Assembly (NCBI GenBank): GCA_965214625.1
Contig: OZ243962.1
Span: 186,001 to 250,000, forward strand
Origin: G965214625 sp965214625
GTDB lineage: Bacteria; Pseudomonadota; Gammaproteobacteria; Arenicellales; Poriferihabitantaceae
Direction: 5' to 3'
DNA length: 64,000 nt
Shown in pieces: positions 1-8,962 of this stretch (positions within the stretch are counted from its first letter, which is position 1; each line of letters starts with the position of its first letter). Made by a program: the position numbers and the translations under genes. Under the pieces are notes generated by a model, which saw nothing but the letters and a program-made list of their open reading frames with translations, was not told the origin of the DNA and searched no databases.

Positions 1-558
1 GGGGAATTTACCCCTTATGAACCGTTGCCTGAGAACACAGATTTGCTGCTTTATGAAGGATTGCACGGGATGGCCAAGATGGCTGGGTATGATGTCACTC
101 AGTATGTCGATCTCGCCATCGGTGTTGTTCCGGTCGTCAATCTGGAATGGATACAAAAGATCCATCGTGATCGTTCAGAACGCGGTTACTCGCAAGAAGC
201 GGTCATCGATACGATCCTGCGCCGCATGCCAGACTACGTGAATTATATTGCGCCACAATTCTCCCGCACGGATATCAATTTTCAACGTGTGGCCACGGTC
301 GATACGTCGAACCCTTTCATTGCCAGGGATATTCCCACACTTGATGAAAGTTTTGTGGTGATCCGTTTCCGGGATGTGCAAAAATTTTCAGTCGATTTTC
401 CCTATCTACTGTCCATGATTCATGATTCCTTCATGTCACGCCCGAACACATTGGTCGTCCCGGGAGGAAAGATGGGGATGGCCATGGAAATCATTTCCGG
501 ACCGATGATCGAAAACCTGCTGGCGAAACGTCACAGTGTCTCAATCAAAGATCGATAG
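1..558 (+). CDS. prkB: phosphoribulokinase, C-terminal part (5' end outside window)
   Basis: The reading frame is open from base 1, so about 185 C-terminal residues are present and the N-terminal ATP-binding P-loop half lies off the window. Visible family landmarks are YEGLHG, the GVVPVVNLEWIQKI segment, INFQRV, VDTSNPF, LDESFVV and the C-terminal TLVVPGGKMG motif, which match E. coli PrkB and purple-bacterial CbbP. Known family role: ATP-dependent phosphorylation of ribulose 5-phosphate to ribulose 1,5-bisphosphate. No RuBisCO gene is in view, so a Calvin cycle cannot be claimed; PrkB homologues also occur in non-autotrophs. The gene is convergent with ampD and their 3' ends overlap by 28 bases. 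Confidence 0.9.
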   Translation, partial: GEFTPYEPLPENTDLLLYEGLHGMAKMAGYDVTQYVDLAIGVVPVVNLEWIQKIHRDRSERGYSQEAVIDTILRRMPDYVNYIAPQFSRTDINFQRVATVDTSNPFIARDIPTLDESFVVIRFRDVQKFSVDFPYLLSMIHDSFMSRPNTLVVPGGKMGMAMEIISGPMIENLLAKRHSVSIKDR

Positions 559-1091
559 CGTGGCCAGTTGAATTTCGGCCCCGGGTCGGTTTTACGCTGT
601 GGCGCGATGTCGCAGTGTCCCACAATATTGTCTCGACTGATTGCCGGGTAGGCCCGCATAAGACAATGCGTCAGACGCGTCAGCGAATCATACTGCCCGT
701 CTTCGAAAGGGTCCTCATCACATCCTTCCAGTTCGATCCCGATGGAGAAATCATTGACGCGCGTCCGGTTGCAAAAGGACGACACCCCGGCATGCCAGGC
801 CCGTTTGTGTGTTGGGACAAATTGAATGATCTTGCCCAACCGATTGATCAGAAAATGTGCCGAAACCCGCAGTTGATGAATCTGTTGAAAATAGGGATGC
901 TTCGACAACACGAGCCGATTGGTAAAAAAATGCTCGATATTCCGGTCACCATAACAGCCCGGGGGTAGACTGATCGCGTGAATAACGATCACATCGATTG
1001 CAATATCCGCCGGACGCTCATCACAATTCACCGAAGCGACATAAGGGACACCGATCACCCGCCCACTCGATTTATCCACCTTGCCCGTCAT
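531..1091 (-). CDS. ampD: 1,6-anhydro-N-acetylmuramoyl-L-alanine amidase AmpD
   Basis: Cytoplasmic zinc amidase of peptidoglycan recycling, which removes the peptide from anhydro-muropeptides and so affects AmpR/AmpC induction in species that have them. The protein is about 186 residues, normal for AmpD. Candidate zinc ligands are the His of VIHAISLPP near the N-terminus and the His and Asp of GHCDIAPQRKTDPG near the C-terminus; the acid-rich IGIELEG core is also present. The upstream GTG at 1100 is in frame, but GGGGTG followed by five bases favours ATG at 1091. It lies 15 bases after the CYTH gene on the same strand, probably co-transcribed. Its 3' end overlaps the end of phosphoribulokinase. 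Confidence 0.9.
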   Translation of the reverse strand: MTGKVDKSSGRVIGVPYVASVNCDERPADIAIDVIVIHAISLPPGCYGDRNIEHFFTNRLVLSKHPYFQQIHQLRVSAHFLINRLGKIIQFVPTHKRAWHAGVSSFCNRTRVNDFSIGIELEGCDEDPFEDGQYDSLTRLTHCLMRAYPAISRDNIVGHCDIAPQRKTDPGPKFNWPRYRSLIETL

Positions 1092-1106
1092 GTGTGCCAC
1101 CCCAGC

Positions 1107-1718
1107 TTACAACTCCAGTCCAATCCGGTGTTTGGTCCTTGTCGATCGTCGGAGACCGAACCTCGTGCGCAATCTTTCTCCAAATTCGATCAAGCGGTCA
1201 AGTCGCCCTGATTTAAGTTCCAGTTCCACTTCATTTAACGAGACCTGTCGCTCATTGCGCTTGATGATACCGCTGTCCAGCACCATCTCGACCTCACATT
1301 GGTCAAATGCAAGATCAATGATTGTTCTTTGCATATCGACCATCACCACCGGATCAAGGGGGGTCTCAAGCGAAAGGAATCGGCACACACTGCTTCGGAC
1401 CTTTCCTTGCGGCAGGTCATTGGGACTCGTCAATTCTCCTGTAATATCACATTCGAATTCTTCCCTTTGGGAAAGCCCATCCACCATTTCCCCTTTCAGC
1501 TTGAAGGCTGCCCGCCAACGGTCTCCTTCAAGCCGGGCGCGCAGGGAAAGGTGTTGCTGTTCCAGTCGCCTGTCCCGGGTATCGTAGTAGACAGCGAAAA
1601 ACCGCACCGGTTTTAAATCGGGGACTCCTACAATGCGTTGTTGAGTCTCGCGCCACTGGATGACCTGATCGAGCGTCGCGCGGTGTTCTGCGGTCAGTTT
1701 GAGTTCTTGCTCAAGCAT
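1107..1718 (-). CDS. CYTH-domain protein (inorganic triphosphatase-like)
   Basis: A 203-residue single-domain CYTH (triphosphate tunnel metalloenzyme) protein. The defining ExExK motif is at residues 3-7 (EQELKL), and alternating charged strands such as LSLRARLEG, AAFKLKGE and EVELELKSG are typical of the tunnel. Family members hydrolyse inorganic triphosphate or act on nucleotide triphosphates; the exact substrate cannot be read from sequence. The HD/CHAD partner domain found in YgiF-type proteins is absent. It is followed closely by ampD on the same strand, suggesting one transcript. Confidence 0.8.
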   Translation of the reverse strand: MLEQELKLTAEHRATLDQVIQWRETQQRIVGVPDLKPVRFFAVYYDTRDRRLEQQHLSLRARLEGDRWRAAFKLKGEMVDGLSQREEFECDITGELTSPNDLPQGKVRSSVCRFLSLETPLDPVVMVDMQRTIIDLAFDQCEVEMVLDSGIIKRNERQVSLNEVELELKSGRLDRLIEFGERLRTRFGLRRSTRTKHRIGLEL

Positions 1719-1782
1719 AAAGGAAAATACATTGCGGATCGATCATTGTGACGGTTTCATCGAATGACAGCCATCGGTTCGG

Positions 1783-3042
1783 TCAGACTGATTCAATCCT
1801 CAATTTAATGATCGCCCGGTCCGTGGTCTCTTCAACGGTAAAACGATAGCCTTTTTCGATCACATAGTCGCCCTTGTTGGGGATATAGCCGAGTCGTGAC
1901 ATCACCAGCCCGCCAATCGTATGCGCCGCCTTGGTATTTAAATTGATATCCAGCATGTCATTGACTTCGGAAACCGAGAACCTGGAATCGACCACATAGA
2001 CATCGTTATCAAGTTTTTCCGATATCCGTTTTCGTCTGGGCAAATATTCTTCGAAATCATAGCCCACATCAATATCACCGACGACTTCCTCAACAATATC
2101 CTCCATGGTAATGATGCCGATGGCAGAACCGAACTCATCCACCACAACCGCCATATGATCTTCCCGTTGTCTCAACACGGGCAAAAGTCGATCGATGGTC
2201 TGGAATTGCAACACATAATGCGCCGGTTTGGTGAATTCTTCCAAAGATTTCTCGGTGGTCGATCGATCCATCAGGTCCCAGGTGGTCAGCATCGCAATAC
2301 CGATGATATTGCTGGTGTTCCCTTTATAAACGGGAAGCCGGTTATATCCCTTGCGGCGCACCATTGCCACCGCTCGCAGGACCTTCCGGTTGCAATCGAT
2401 GGCAGTCACTTCCGCAATCGGGATCATGGCCTCCCCGACCGTGGTCTCACCGAAGCGAATCACCCGCCTGATTCGGCCACGGTCAAATGCATCCACCGAG
2501 GAGGTCCGCTCAGTCATGTCTACGACTGACCGGACCTGCTCTCTCGTCATAAAGACATTCTGCTCCACCTTCCCTCCACCGAGCAACCGTGCCACCAATC
2601 GGGCAACACGGGAAAAGACGAATACAATCGGATAGAAAACCCATGAAAAAAACTTCAATGGGAAAATGGCCATCGGCGCAACCTGATCCGATTTTTGTTG
2701 AAAAATACTTTTGGGAACGATCTCGCCGAGTATCAACAAAATAGGCGTGAAAATCAAAATGGCATAGAGATCTCCCCGTTCACCAAACAGTCTGATCAGC
2801 AAAAGGGTAATCAGCGTGGTGAGTATCACCGTTGCGATGTTGGTCCCGACGAGCGTTGTCCCCAACAGCACATCCGGGGACTTGTATAACTCAAGCACTT
2901 CCCGGGCACCGCGGTTACCCTGATTGGCTTTCGCCGTCAATTTCACTTTATCGGAATTGACCAATGCAATCTCCGAACCGGAGAAAAACCCTTTCAGCAG
3001 CAAAAGCAGAACGACGACCAGTATCAAACCCAAAATACTCAT
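1783..3042 (-). CDS. CNNM/CorC-type membrane protein (DUF21-CBS-CorC_HlyC)
   Basis: About 419 residues. It starts with a membrane domain of the CNNM transmembrane type (DUF21) with several hydrophobic segments (residues about 1-150). Two CBS repeats follow in the middle (RLPVYKG and AVVVDEFG, ending in MEDIVEEVVGDI), then a C-terminal CorC_HlyC domain. Family members are linked to Mg2+/Co2+ homeostasis or efflux. The frame extends upstream to 3162, but those 40 residues lie over the 3' end of the preceding gene and are not membrane-like. ATG at 3042 begins MSILGLILVV and lies 4 bases after the preceding stop, fitting translational coupling. Second of two tandem paralogues. Confidence 0.88.
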   Translation of the reverse strand: MSILGLILVVVLLLLLKGFFSGSEIALVNSDKVKLTAKANQGNRGAREVLELYKSPDVLLGTTLVGTNIATVILTTLITLLLIRLFGERGDLYAILIFTPILLILGEIVPKSIFQQKSDQVAPMAIFPLKFFSWVFYPIVFVFSRVARLVARLLGGGKVEQNVFMTREQVRSVVDMTERTSSVDAFDRGRIRRVIRFGETTVGEAMIPIAEVTAIDCNRKVLRAVAMVRRKGYNRLPVYKGNTSNIIGIAMLTTWDLMDRSTTEKSLEEFTKPAHYVLQFQTIDRLLPVLRQREDHMAVVVDEFGSAIGIITMEDIVEEVVGDIDVGYDFEEYLPRRKRISEKLDNDVYVVDSRFSVSEVNDMLDINLNTKAAHTIGGLVMSRLGYIPNKGDYVIEKGYRFTVEETTDRAIIKLRIESV

Positions 3043-3046
3043 GATT

Positions 3047-4549
3047 TCAACCTGTTTGTTCCGGTTTCTGGTTCCGACTGGGTGCCGACAGTCCCCCAAT
3101 GGCCTCGGGTATTTCTTCAAGTTCACCCCGGTCCTCCGAGCGTGGATCCGGCGACTGTTCATCCTCAGCCAGAATCACTTCATCCGACTGGACAAAATCA
3201 GTCTCATCCACCCCCTTGGCCACCTTGACTCTTGCAATACGATGATCATCCATTTCCTCCACCTGGATAAAAATGTCTTCAAGTGCCACTCGGTCCCCTT
3301 TCTTCGGCAATCGATCCAACAATCGGAATGCCACCCCGCCAATGGTGGTCATGCGAGGATCCTCAATACCGAAATTGGTTAAATTGTTGAAATCAGTGAG
3401 TTTCATGTCACCGGGAACATCGTAGATATTGTTGTCCTTTTCCGCATAGTAAGCAGCCGTCGCTTTAGACCCTCCGCTGATGTCCCCAAAAATGAAGTTG
3501 AGCACACCGCGCATGGTAATAAACCCTTCCACTCCCCCGAATTCATTCAGACAGGCCGCGGCTCTGACACGATTGATCTGAAAAAAATCAAACATCTCAT
3601 CGACTTTCTTGGTCAGTGGAACCACCACTGGTGGATGCATGATCTGCTCTGGTGTCAATGCGTCAAAATCAGCATCATCCAGCACCAGACGCAAAATGTC
3701 TTCGGCATGCAAAAAACCGACCAGATTATCCCGATGGGTCTTGAATACCGGCACCCGAGGATGTCGGTATGAAATGAATTTCTCAACCATTTCAGCAACT
3801 GACATCTCGACATTCAAGAACGCCATCTGTGTCCTCGGTGTCATGACCTCGACAATTTCGGTTTCCCCTGCTTCGAGCAGGTTATAGACCAGTGCACGTT
3901 CAGTGGCATCCAGGACTCCTTCCTGGGCGACCTGTTCAACCAAAGTGAGAAATTCATCGACCTGCAGAATATTGTCTGCGGTCTTTTCCTCACCAACAAA
4001 CCAGGTGGTGATACGATCCGCGATCCCTCGTATCGCCCATCGCATCGGCGCAATGAGACGAATCCAGAACCACATCGGTTTGGCAACAATCCGGGTGCTG
4101 TAGCGCACGGGATTGGCGACCGCGATCGTTTTGGGCGTCACTTCGCCAAACAACAAGATCAATGGGACCATAATCAAAAGATTGATCCAACCCGCATTGT
4201 CATAGCCGTAGAGCGTAATCAGAATGGAGGTCATGTTGGCGGCAGCGGCAATATTGACCAACTCATTGCCACTCAGGATAGAGATAATTAACCGCCGGGG
4301 CTGATCCAACAGTTCATGAATGGTTTCTGAGTGAGGATTGTTTTCTCGACGCAGTTGCTGAAGGTCGAGACGAGAAAGAGAAAATAACGCAGTTTCCGAA
4401 CTAGAAAAGAAGGCCGAACAAACGAGCAGGCACAACTGGACCCCGATCCGAATAATCATATCCGGTTCCGACAGCAAGGCCGTATCGAATGCAAATGTTT
4501 CGATGACAGCCTGCCAAAACTGACTGAGATGGTACAGAATCTGGTCCAT
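3047..4549 (-). CDS. CNNM/CorC-type membrane protein (DUF21-CBS-CorC_HlyC), first paralogue
   Basis: 500 residues, same architecture as the next gene downstream. A DUF21 membrane domain (about residues 30-190; FFSSSETALFSLSRL, LLFGEVTPKTIAVANP) is followed by two CBS repeats (MTPRTQMAFLNVE; ACLNEFGGVEGFITM) and a CorC_HlyC domain. The C-terminal tail of about 50 residues is acidic and proline-rich, and the downstream paralogue lacks it. The inferred role is divalent cation handling at the inner membrane. The stop codon lies 4 bases before the start of the paralogue, so the pair is an operon. Paralogue divergence suggests a hetero-oligomer or separate substrates. Confidence 0.88.
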   Translation of the reverse strand: MDQILYHLSQFWQAVIETFAFDTALLSEPDMIIRIGVQLCLLVCSAFFSSSETALFSLSRLDLQQLRRENNPHSETIHELLDQPRRLIISILSGNELVNIAAAANMTSILITLYGYDNAGWINLLIMVPLILLFGEVTPKTIAVANPVRYSTRIVAKPMWFWIRLIAPMRWAIRGIADRITTWFVGEEKTADNILQVDEFLTLVEQVAQEGVLDATERALVYNLLEAGETEIVEVMTPRTQMAFLNVEMSVAEMVEKFISYRHPRVPVFKTHRDNLVGFLHAEDILRLVLDDADFDALTPEQIMHPPVVVPLTKKVDEMFDFFQINRVRAAACLNEFGGVEGFITMRGVLNFIFGDISGGSKATAAYYAEKDNNIYDVPGDMKLTDFNNLTNFGIEDPRMTTIGGVAFRLLDRLPKKGDRVALEDIFIQVEEMDDHRIARVKVAKGVDETDFVQSDEVILAEDEQSPDPRSEDRGELEEIPEAIGGLSAPSRNQKPEQTG

Positions 4550-4952
4550 GGGTTAAGTGATAACGACTCGGCGGGGGTTGGCTGCCCATTATAAGAAGTA
4601 ATCTCCTCTGTATTGAATGACTCTTAATATCGCCTAATATGCGTTTGATTTCAATAAGAAATTCATACTTGCAAACACAGTTCAATCACGCCCCATGACT
4701 CACAAGATCGAGGTTTCCTCAGTCAAAGTCTGTTTTTCCGGGTGCCGCTGTTGATGCATCAACCGTCATCGTTGCCCCAACAGATTGTCTTCCAGATGCG
4801 CCGGAGTCATGCGAATATCAAGGCCGATTGACGGGAAGTAATTGATAATATTGAAAAGAAGGGAGTGATGCAGTATCTACGTTGTTTTATGTTTCATGGG
4901 TGCTTAATCCCTTGCGGCAATTGATTGACCATCGAAGCCGGACCATCATCGG
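4550..4952. other. intergenic, no gene seen
   Basis: About 400 bases between the CNNM operon start and the end of the glutamine-synthetase-like gene. It must contain the promoter of the leftward CNNM operon. I see no coding remnant, strong terminator or repeat. Confidence 0.6.
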
Positions 4953-6242
4953 TTACACATAATCCAAATAGTAATTCACTTTGTCCTGCGAAAATAATTT
5001 TTCAATCTGAGCGAGTTCCGCCTGCTTGATAGCGATCAAATTACGCACCAGTGTCTCGCCCACGGCCTGCACCAGGTCCGTATCCGCGATCAAATCGTCC
5101 AGCGCCTCACCCAGTGTGGCTCCCACGCCATCCACAGCATCTTGTCCTTGCAAACAGTCTCCGGTTTCGGCTGCTGACAATTCATATTTGTTCACAACCC
5201 CTAATCGTGCTGCCTGCAATACCGTGGCGGTCGCAAGGTACGGATTAGCCGCTCCATCAGCCATGCGATGCTCAATTCTTGCATGGGGTCCGGTCTCACT
5301 GGATATGCGCGTCGTTACACCACGATGATCGACACCCCAATTGCGCCAGTAACCCGAAAGACTGGCAGGCTGAAGACGATGGTAGGAGTTTTCAATGGGC
5401 GCAAGAATACCAGCGAGACCTTTATGATGATGCATCAGCCCCGCCACGCAATAACTGCCGATTTCACTTAGATTTCCTTCAGTTGCTGCATCACCTGTGA
5501 CATTTTTGCCCTCCTTGTCGTTCAAACTGAAATTGATATGAGTGCCTGATCCACCGACATTGACAATCGGTTTTGGCATAAAGGTCAGCAGCACACCGTG
5601 CTCAATAGCCACTTCACGCGCCATCAACCTGAACAGAAAGGCATCGTCCACCGCTTTGACTGCATCGTCATATTTCAAGGTAAATTCAAATTGAGGGGAG
5701 TCATATTCCGAGGTGACCATCTCAAGATTAAAACCGCAGTCACCCGCACGCTCCCAGATAGCATCCGTGATTCCGCGCGGATCGGTGAATGGCCCTGTGC
5801 TGTATACAAAGGCGCCAGGCGTATCATAAGGTTGCCATTTCCCCTGAGTGTTTTTTTCGAACGCAAACGCCTCGAGTTCAATGCCCACCTTGGGGTTATA
5901 ACCCAATGCCTGCCACTGGTTGACAGTCCGTTTCAGTAACGTGCGTGCACATAAACTTAACGGCTGGCGGTCACTTTGAAGCAAATCACAGATGACGACC
6001 TGGACATCTTGCTGCCAACCCTTTCTGATTTCCACACCTTTATAACGGGCGATCATATCCGGCAAGCCGTCATGCATTTTCGAGCCCGGTGCCGGGATCA
6101 ATTGCTTATCGTAGGTGACCGCGTAAACACCTTGACAGAATCGGGTTTCACCGTCGGCTGGAGAGGCCGTACCAAGTGGCAAATATTTTCCACGCGCCAG
6201 ATTGAGCTGGTCACAAAAGAGTGCACGCAAGCGTTGTTTCAT
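4953..6242 (-). CDS. glutamine synthetase-like gamma-glutamyl ligase
   Basis: 429 residues of the GlnA/PuuA superfamily: an N-terminal beta-grasp domain followed by the catalytic domain with IELEAFAF, SEYDSPQFEFTL, GSGTHINFSL, the NSYHRLQP loop and RIEHRMADGAANPYLA. These correspond to the metal/ATP-binding Glu/His residues and the ammonia or amine site of the family. The sequence resembles gamma-glutamyl-amine ligases (PuuA, GlnT, TdnQ/AtdA1) rather than the housekeeping enzyme, and no adenylylation tyrosine loop is evident. It is the last gene of a leftward operon with ADC-fold protein, MarR and P450. AGAGGA lies 8 bases before the ATG. Inference: it glutamylates an amine made or used by this catabolic island, as in aniline degradation. 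Confidence 0.8.
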   Translation of the reverse strand: MKQRLRALFCDQLNLARGKYLPLGTASPADGETRFCQGVYAVTYDKQLIPAPGSKMHDGLPDMIARYKGVEIRKGWQQDVQVVICDLLQSDRQPLSLCARTLLKRTVNQWQALGYNPKVGIELEAFAFEKNTQGKWQPYDTPGAFVYSTGPFTDPRGITDAIWERAGDCGFNLEMVTSEYDSPQFEFTLKYDDAVKAVDDAFLFRLMAREVAIEHGVLLTFMPKPIVNVGGSGTHINFSLNDKEGKNVTGDAATEGNLSEIGSYCVAGLMHHHKGLAGILAPIENSYHRLQPASLSGYWRNWGVDHRGVTTRISSETGPHARIEHRMADGAANPYLATATVLQAARLGVVNKYELSAAETGDCLQGQDAVDGVGATLGEALDDLIADTDLVQAVGETLVRNLIAIKQAELAQIEKLFSQDKVNYYLDYV

Positions 6243-6264
6243 CGTTATAGTCCTCTATCTCAGA

Positions 6265-7521
6265 TTAGCGCACGGATACAGCCAGGTACTTGATACCCCC
6301 CACAAAGTTGGAACGAGTATATTTGACCGGCTCGGTCAGCGTAATGGATTTTATCCGATTGCACAGTTTTTCCATCAACACTCTGACCTCCAGTCTCGCC
6401 AACCACATGCCAAGACACAAGTGTGGGCCTCCCTGGCCAAAGGCAAGATGGCGATTGGGCTTACGCAACGGGTCAATTCGAAATGGTCGATCAAAGGCGT
6501 TGCGATCCCGGTTGGCGGAGACAAACCAGAGCAGGACCTTATCCCCTTTGCATATTGTCTGATCGTGAAAAGTAAAATCCCGTGTTGCCGTACGGCGAAA
6601 GTACATGGTTGGAGAGGCCCAACGAATAAACTCGTCGGTTGCCGTCGACCAGATTTCACTGTTTCCTGACTGGAGTTGCTCAAGCAGGCCGCGTTGCTGT
6701 GTGAGGGCATGGATGGATGCAGACAAGGTGTAGCGTGTCGTGTCATTGCCGGCGGCCACCAGCAAACAGAAAAAGTTACGGAATTCCCGAGATGACATGG
6801 TCTTACCTTCGGCATCGGGCTGCATGACCAGATTCAACACGCCGCTATCATCTCCCCGTTTTTTCTTCTGTGCCATAAGACATTCAGCATAATCCCACAG
6901 TTCTGCTCCGGCAGGCGAACGAAATGGCATCAGGCGATACGCATCGGTATCATCCTGATCAAGAATCAGTTTGGAAAATTCGGGGTCGGTATTACCGATC
7001 AATTCATCACCTTTTGCCACCAGCCAGTCCAGATCCTGATCCGGCACGCCTAATATCGGCCCCAGCATACGCATGGGCAGTTGCCTTGATATTTTTTGTG
7101 CCGCATTAAATTCTCCCAAGTCCATGCCTTCGTCCAAAATGGCGTTGCAGATCCCCTCGATCATCTGTTCATACTTCATGATCACTTTGCGCGAGAACGC
7201 TCTGGCAACCAGTTGACGGGTTCGGGTATGCTCCGGTGGATCGGTTTCCTGGAAGGTCCTGCGCGCCATATATTCTTCGTATGACTGGTCTTCCATGCGA
7301 ATCCCCTGAGCCGAACTGAGCAAATCCGTTTTCGGATTCAATTCAAGAATATCCGCATGCCGGGTTATCGACCAGAATCCCTTTTGCCGTTTACATTGAT
7401 ACCATGCCACGGGCTGCTCATCGCGCAGACGGGAAAATGTATTGTGCGGCACACCCTTGCTAAACGCGTCATGGCTTGACAGGTCTGCATAGCCATCGTC
7501 AGTCGGGTGCCACAGTGTCAT
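6265..7521 (-). CDS. cytochrome P450 (soluble bacterial class I type)
   Basis: 418 residues with no membrane anchor. The I-helix oxygen-activation motif AAGNDTT is at 256-262, the K-helix ExxR is EFIR 297-300, and the heme loop FGQGGPHLCLG has ligand Cys369. The ETDPPEHTRTRQLV C-helix segment is characteristic of bacterial CYPs. All catalytic residues for O2 activation are intact, so it should be a monooxygenase needing separate ferredoxin and reductase, neither of which is in the window. The start codon overlaps the marR stop by 4 bases (ATGA), so translation is coupled. Context suggests hydroxylation or N/O-dealkylation of an aromatic substrate ahead of ring cleavage. Confidence 0.92.
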   Translation of the reverse strand: MTLWHPTDDGYADLSSHDAFSKGVPHNTFSRLRDEQPVAWYQCKRQKGFWSITRHADILELNPKTDLLSSAQGIRMEDQSYEEYMARRTFQETDPPEHTRTRQLVARAFSRKVIMKYEQMIEGICNAILDEGMDLGEFNAAQKISRQLPMRMLGPILGVPDQDLDWLVAKGDELIGNTDPEFSKLILDQDDTDAYRLMPFRSPAGAELWDYAECLMAQKKKRGDDSGVLNLVMQPDAEGKTMSSREFRNFFCLLVAAGNDTTRYTLSASIHALTQQRGLLEQLQSGNSEIWSTATDEFIRWASPTMYFRRTATRDFTFHDQTICKGDKVLLWFVSANRDRNAFDRPFRIDPLRKPNRHLAFGQGGPHLCLGMWLARLEVRVLMEKLCNRIKSITLTEPVKYTRSNFVGGIKYLAVSVR

Positions 7522-8039
7522 GATGGCAACTCTGTACCCGTGGTATCTGTGTGCAGAATAATGCGTAACAGACGACTGATTTCTTCTTTTTCTGAGCGAC
7601 TCAGTTCTACAGTGAACCGTTGCTCAAGATCATTTATCCTGAGAAATAGCCGTTTGATCATTCCCCGCCCTTTCCTGCTCAACCGTACATACTTTCTGCG
7701 CCCGTCGGTGTCATGTGGTATGCGCTTGACCAGACCATACCTCTCCAATGTCGTGACAACCCCGGTTAGCGTCCCTTTGGCAATGCCACACTCCGAGGCC
7801 AGTTCATACGACTGCTTCTGACCCCAGACCCATAACACCCAAAGCACGGTAAAGCCTGAAAACGAAAGGTGATCGGTGCTTAGATGTTGTTTTTCCGCCT
7901 GATTGCGAAACCTTACCGCCACCCGGAATATGTTGCTGACAATGGCCATAGCATGCAAATCCACATCCAGCGTTTGCACATGGGTCGTCGCGATACGTTC
8001 CTCAATGGTTTTAGACGTGTTTCGCATAACCTCGTACAA
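7518..8039 (-). CDS. MarR-family transcriptional regulator
   Basis: 173 residues. The winged helix spans about residues 60-130, with the helix-turn-helix at ELASECGIAKGTLTGVVTTLERYGLV and the wing at RIPHDTDGRRKYVRLS. MarR proteins are dimers binding inverted repeats and often respond to phenolic ligands (e.g. HpaR, HpcR). The gene is the second of the leftward operon, 5 bases after the ADC-fold gene and overlapping the P450 start. Two matching perfect palindromes (8917-8934 and 11348-11365) in the two divergent promoter regions of this island are the likely operators, implying autoregulation plus control of the ring-cleavage genes. Confidence 0.9.
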   Translation of the reverse strand: MYEVMRNTSKTIEERIATTHVQTLDVDLHAMAIVSNIFRVAVRFRNQAEKQHLSTDHLSFSGFTVLWVLWVWGQKQSYELASECGIAKGTLTGVVTTLERYGLVKRIPHDTDGRRKYVRLSRKGRGMIKRLFLRINDLEQRFTVELSRSEKEEISRLLRIILHTDTTGTELPS

Positions 8040-8044
8040 ACCAT

Positions 8045-8872
8045 TCAGGTGGATGATCTTTCGAGCGGAATTTCAGGCAGATTGCGGCGTGCCAGCGTAA
8101 TGCCGCTGCGCCAGGACATGGCGACTTCACGCCAATATCCGGCAATCGGTTCAATCATTTTCAGGCGTGTCAATTCTTCCACAGGTGAGTCATAAATTTC
8201 GAGATCAAAGGTTCCGGTGAAACAACGCCCCACCTCGCTCTTGTACGCATGCATCGTGACCAATTCATCCAGGCTGTCTGATCCATCCCCTTCAATGGTG
8301 GGCATCCAGCGGTTGTGAATCATCGGATGTCCATTTACAAAACCCGCGTGGTCGCTTTGTGCTGTAATTTCAAACACACCGTGCAGTAAACGACGGTCAT
8401 AGGCGGCCACACTGGCGCCAAATTTACCTCCCGGTTCAAGTCGTGGCCCGGCCACCCCGACCGTAATCGGACGTGTCATATAAATTGAGGCCAGTTTTTT
8501 CGGATAGCCCTGATAATGTCCCCGTACCATTGCATAATCGGTATCCACCCAGATATAGACGCAACGGGAGTAGGTTATTCCCTGGAATTTACATCGCACG
8601 ACAAAGAAGGCCTCCATATACTGCCCGCGGGCAGGGTCCAAAATCTCTGCACGAGAATCGGAACAATTCTGCCAGTCTGCCCATATCAAAGCCACTGCAC
8701 CGGGGTCCTCGTCTGCCGGTTCCAGATAATCAGGCAATAGCTCGATCACCGCTTCTGGGTCGGTGCGATACTCCATGGTGAGCATGGTTCCAGAATAATG
8801 CCAAGGTGTTGACGGGAGCAAAGAAGCACGGCCAGTGGCAGAACGCGGAAACATAAACCCTTTCTGCGGCAT
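8045..8872 (-). CDS. acetoacetate decarboxylase-fold enzyme
   Basis: 275 residues of the acetoacetate decarboxylase (ADC) superfamily. The adjacent lysines K125-K126 in GYPKKLA align with the Schiff-base Lys115 and its pKa-tuning neighbour Lys116 in clostridial ADC, and Glu87 in YMEAFF fits the conserved active-site acid. Retention of both lysines suggests a working Schiff-base enzyme, either a decarboxylase or one of the aldolase/dehydratase members of this fold. It is the first gene of the leftward operon and is transcribed divergently from the FAH gene across a palindromic operator. The substrate is probably an oxo-acid formed after ring cleavage (inference). Confidence 0.8.
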   Translation of the reverse strand: MPQKGFMFPRSATGRASLLPSTPWHYSGTMLTMEYRTDPEAVIELLPDYLEPADEDPGAVALIWADWQNCSDSRAEILDPARGQYMEAFFVVRCKFQGITYSRCVYIWVDTDYAMVRGHYQGYPKKLASIYMTRPITVGVAGPRLEPGGKFGASVAAYDRRLLHGVFEITAQSDHAGFVNGHPMIHNRWMPTIEGDGSDSLDELVTMHAYKSEVGRCFTGTFDLEIYDSPVEELTRLKMIEPIAGYWREVAMSWRSGITLARRNLPEIPLERSST

Positions 8873-8916
8873 GTTAAATCCCCTGTTTGTCTAAATCAAA
8901 ATCGATCTATATAATA

Positions 8917-8934
8917 TCGTTAGCACCCTAACGA
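8917..8934. promoter_or_regulatory. perfect 7-4-7 palindrome, likely MarR operator 1
   Basis: TCGTTAG-CACC-CTAACGA, an exact inverted repeat midway between the divergent starts at 8872 (ADC-fold) and 8963 (FAH). The same arm pattern TCGTTwG/CwAACGA recurs at 11348-11365, the other divergent promoter of the island. Position and symmetry fit a MarR dimer site. Confidence 0.65.
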
Positions 8935-8962
8935 AATCAATGGTTATCTAGGATTCCTGAAT

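Noticed and set aside
2155..2889. Plus-strand open frames opposite the CNNM genes
   Set aside because: They lie antisense inside strongly supported coding sequence and have no family motifs; shadows of the real frame.
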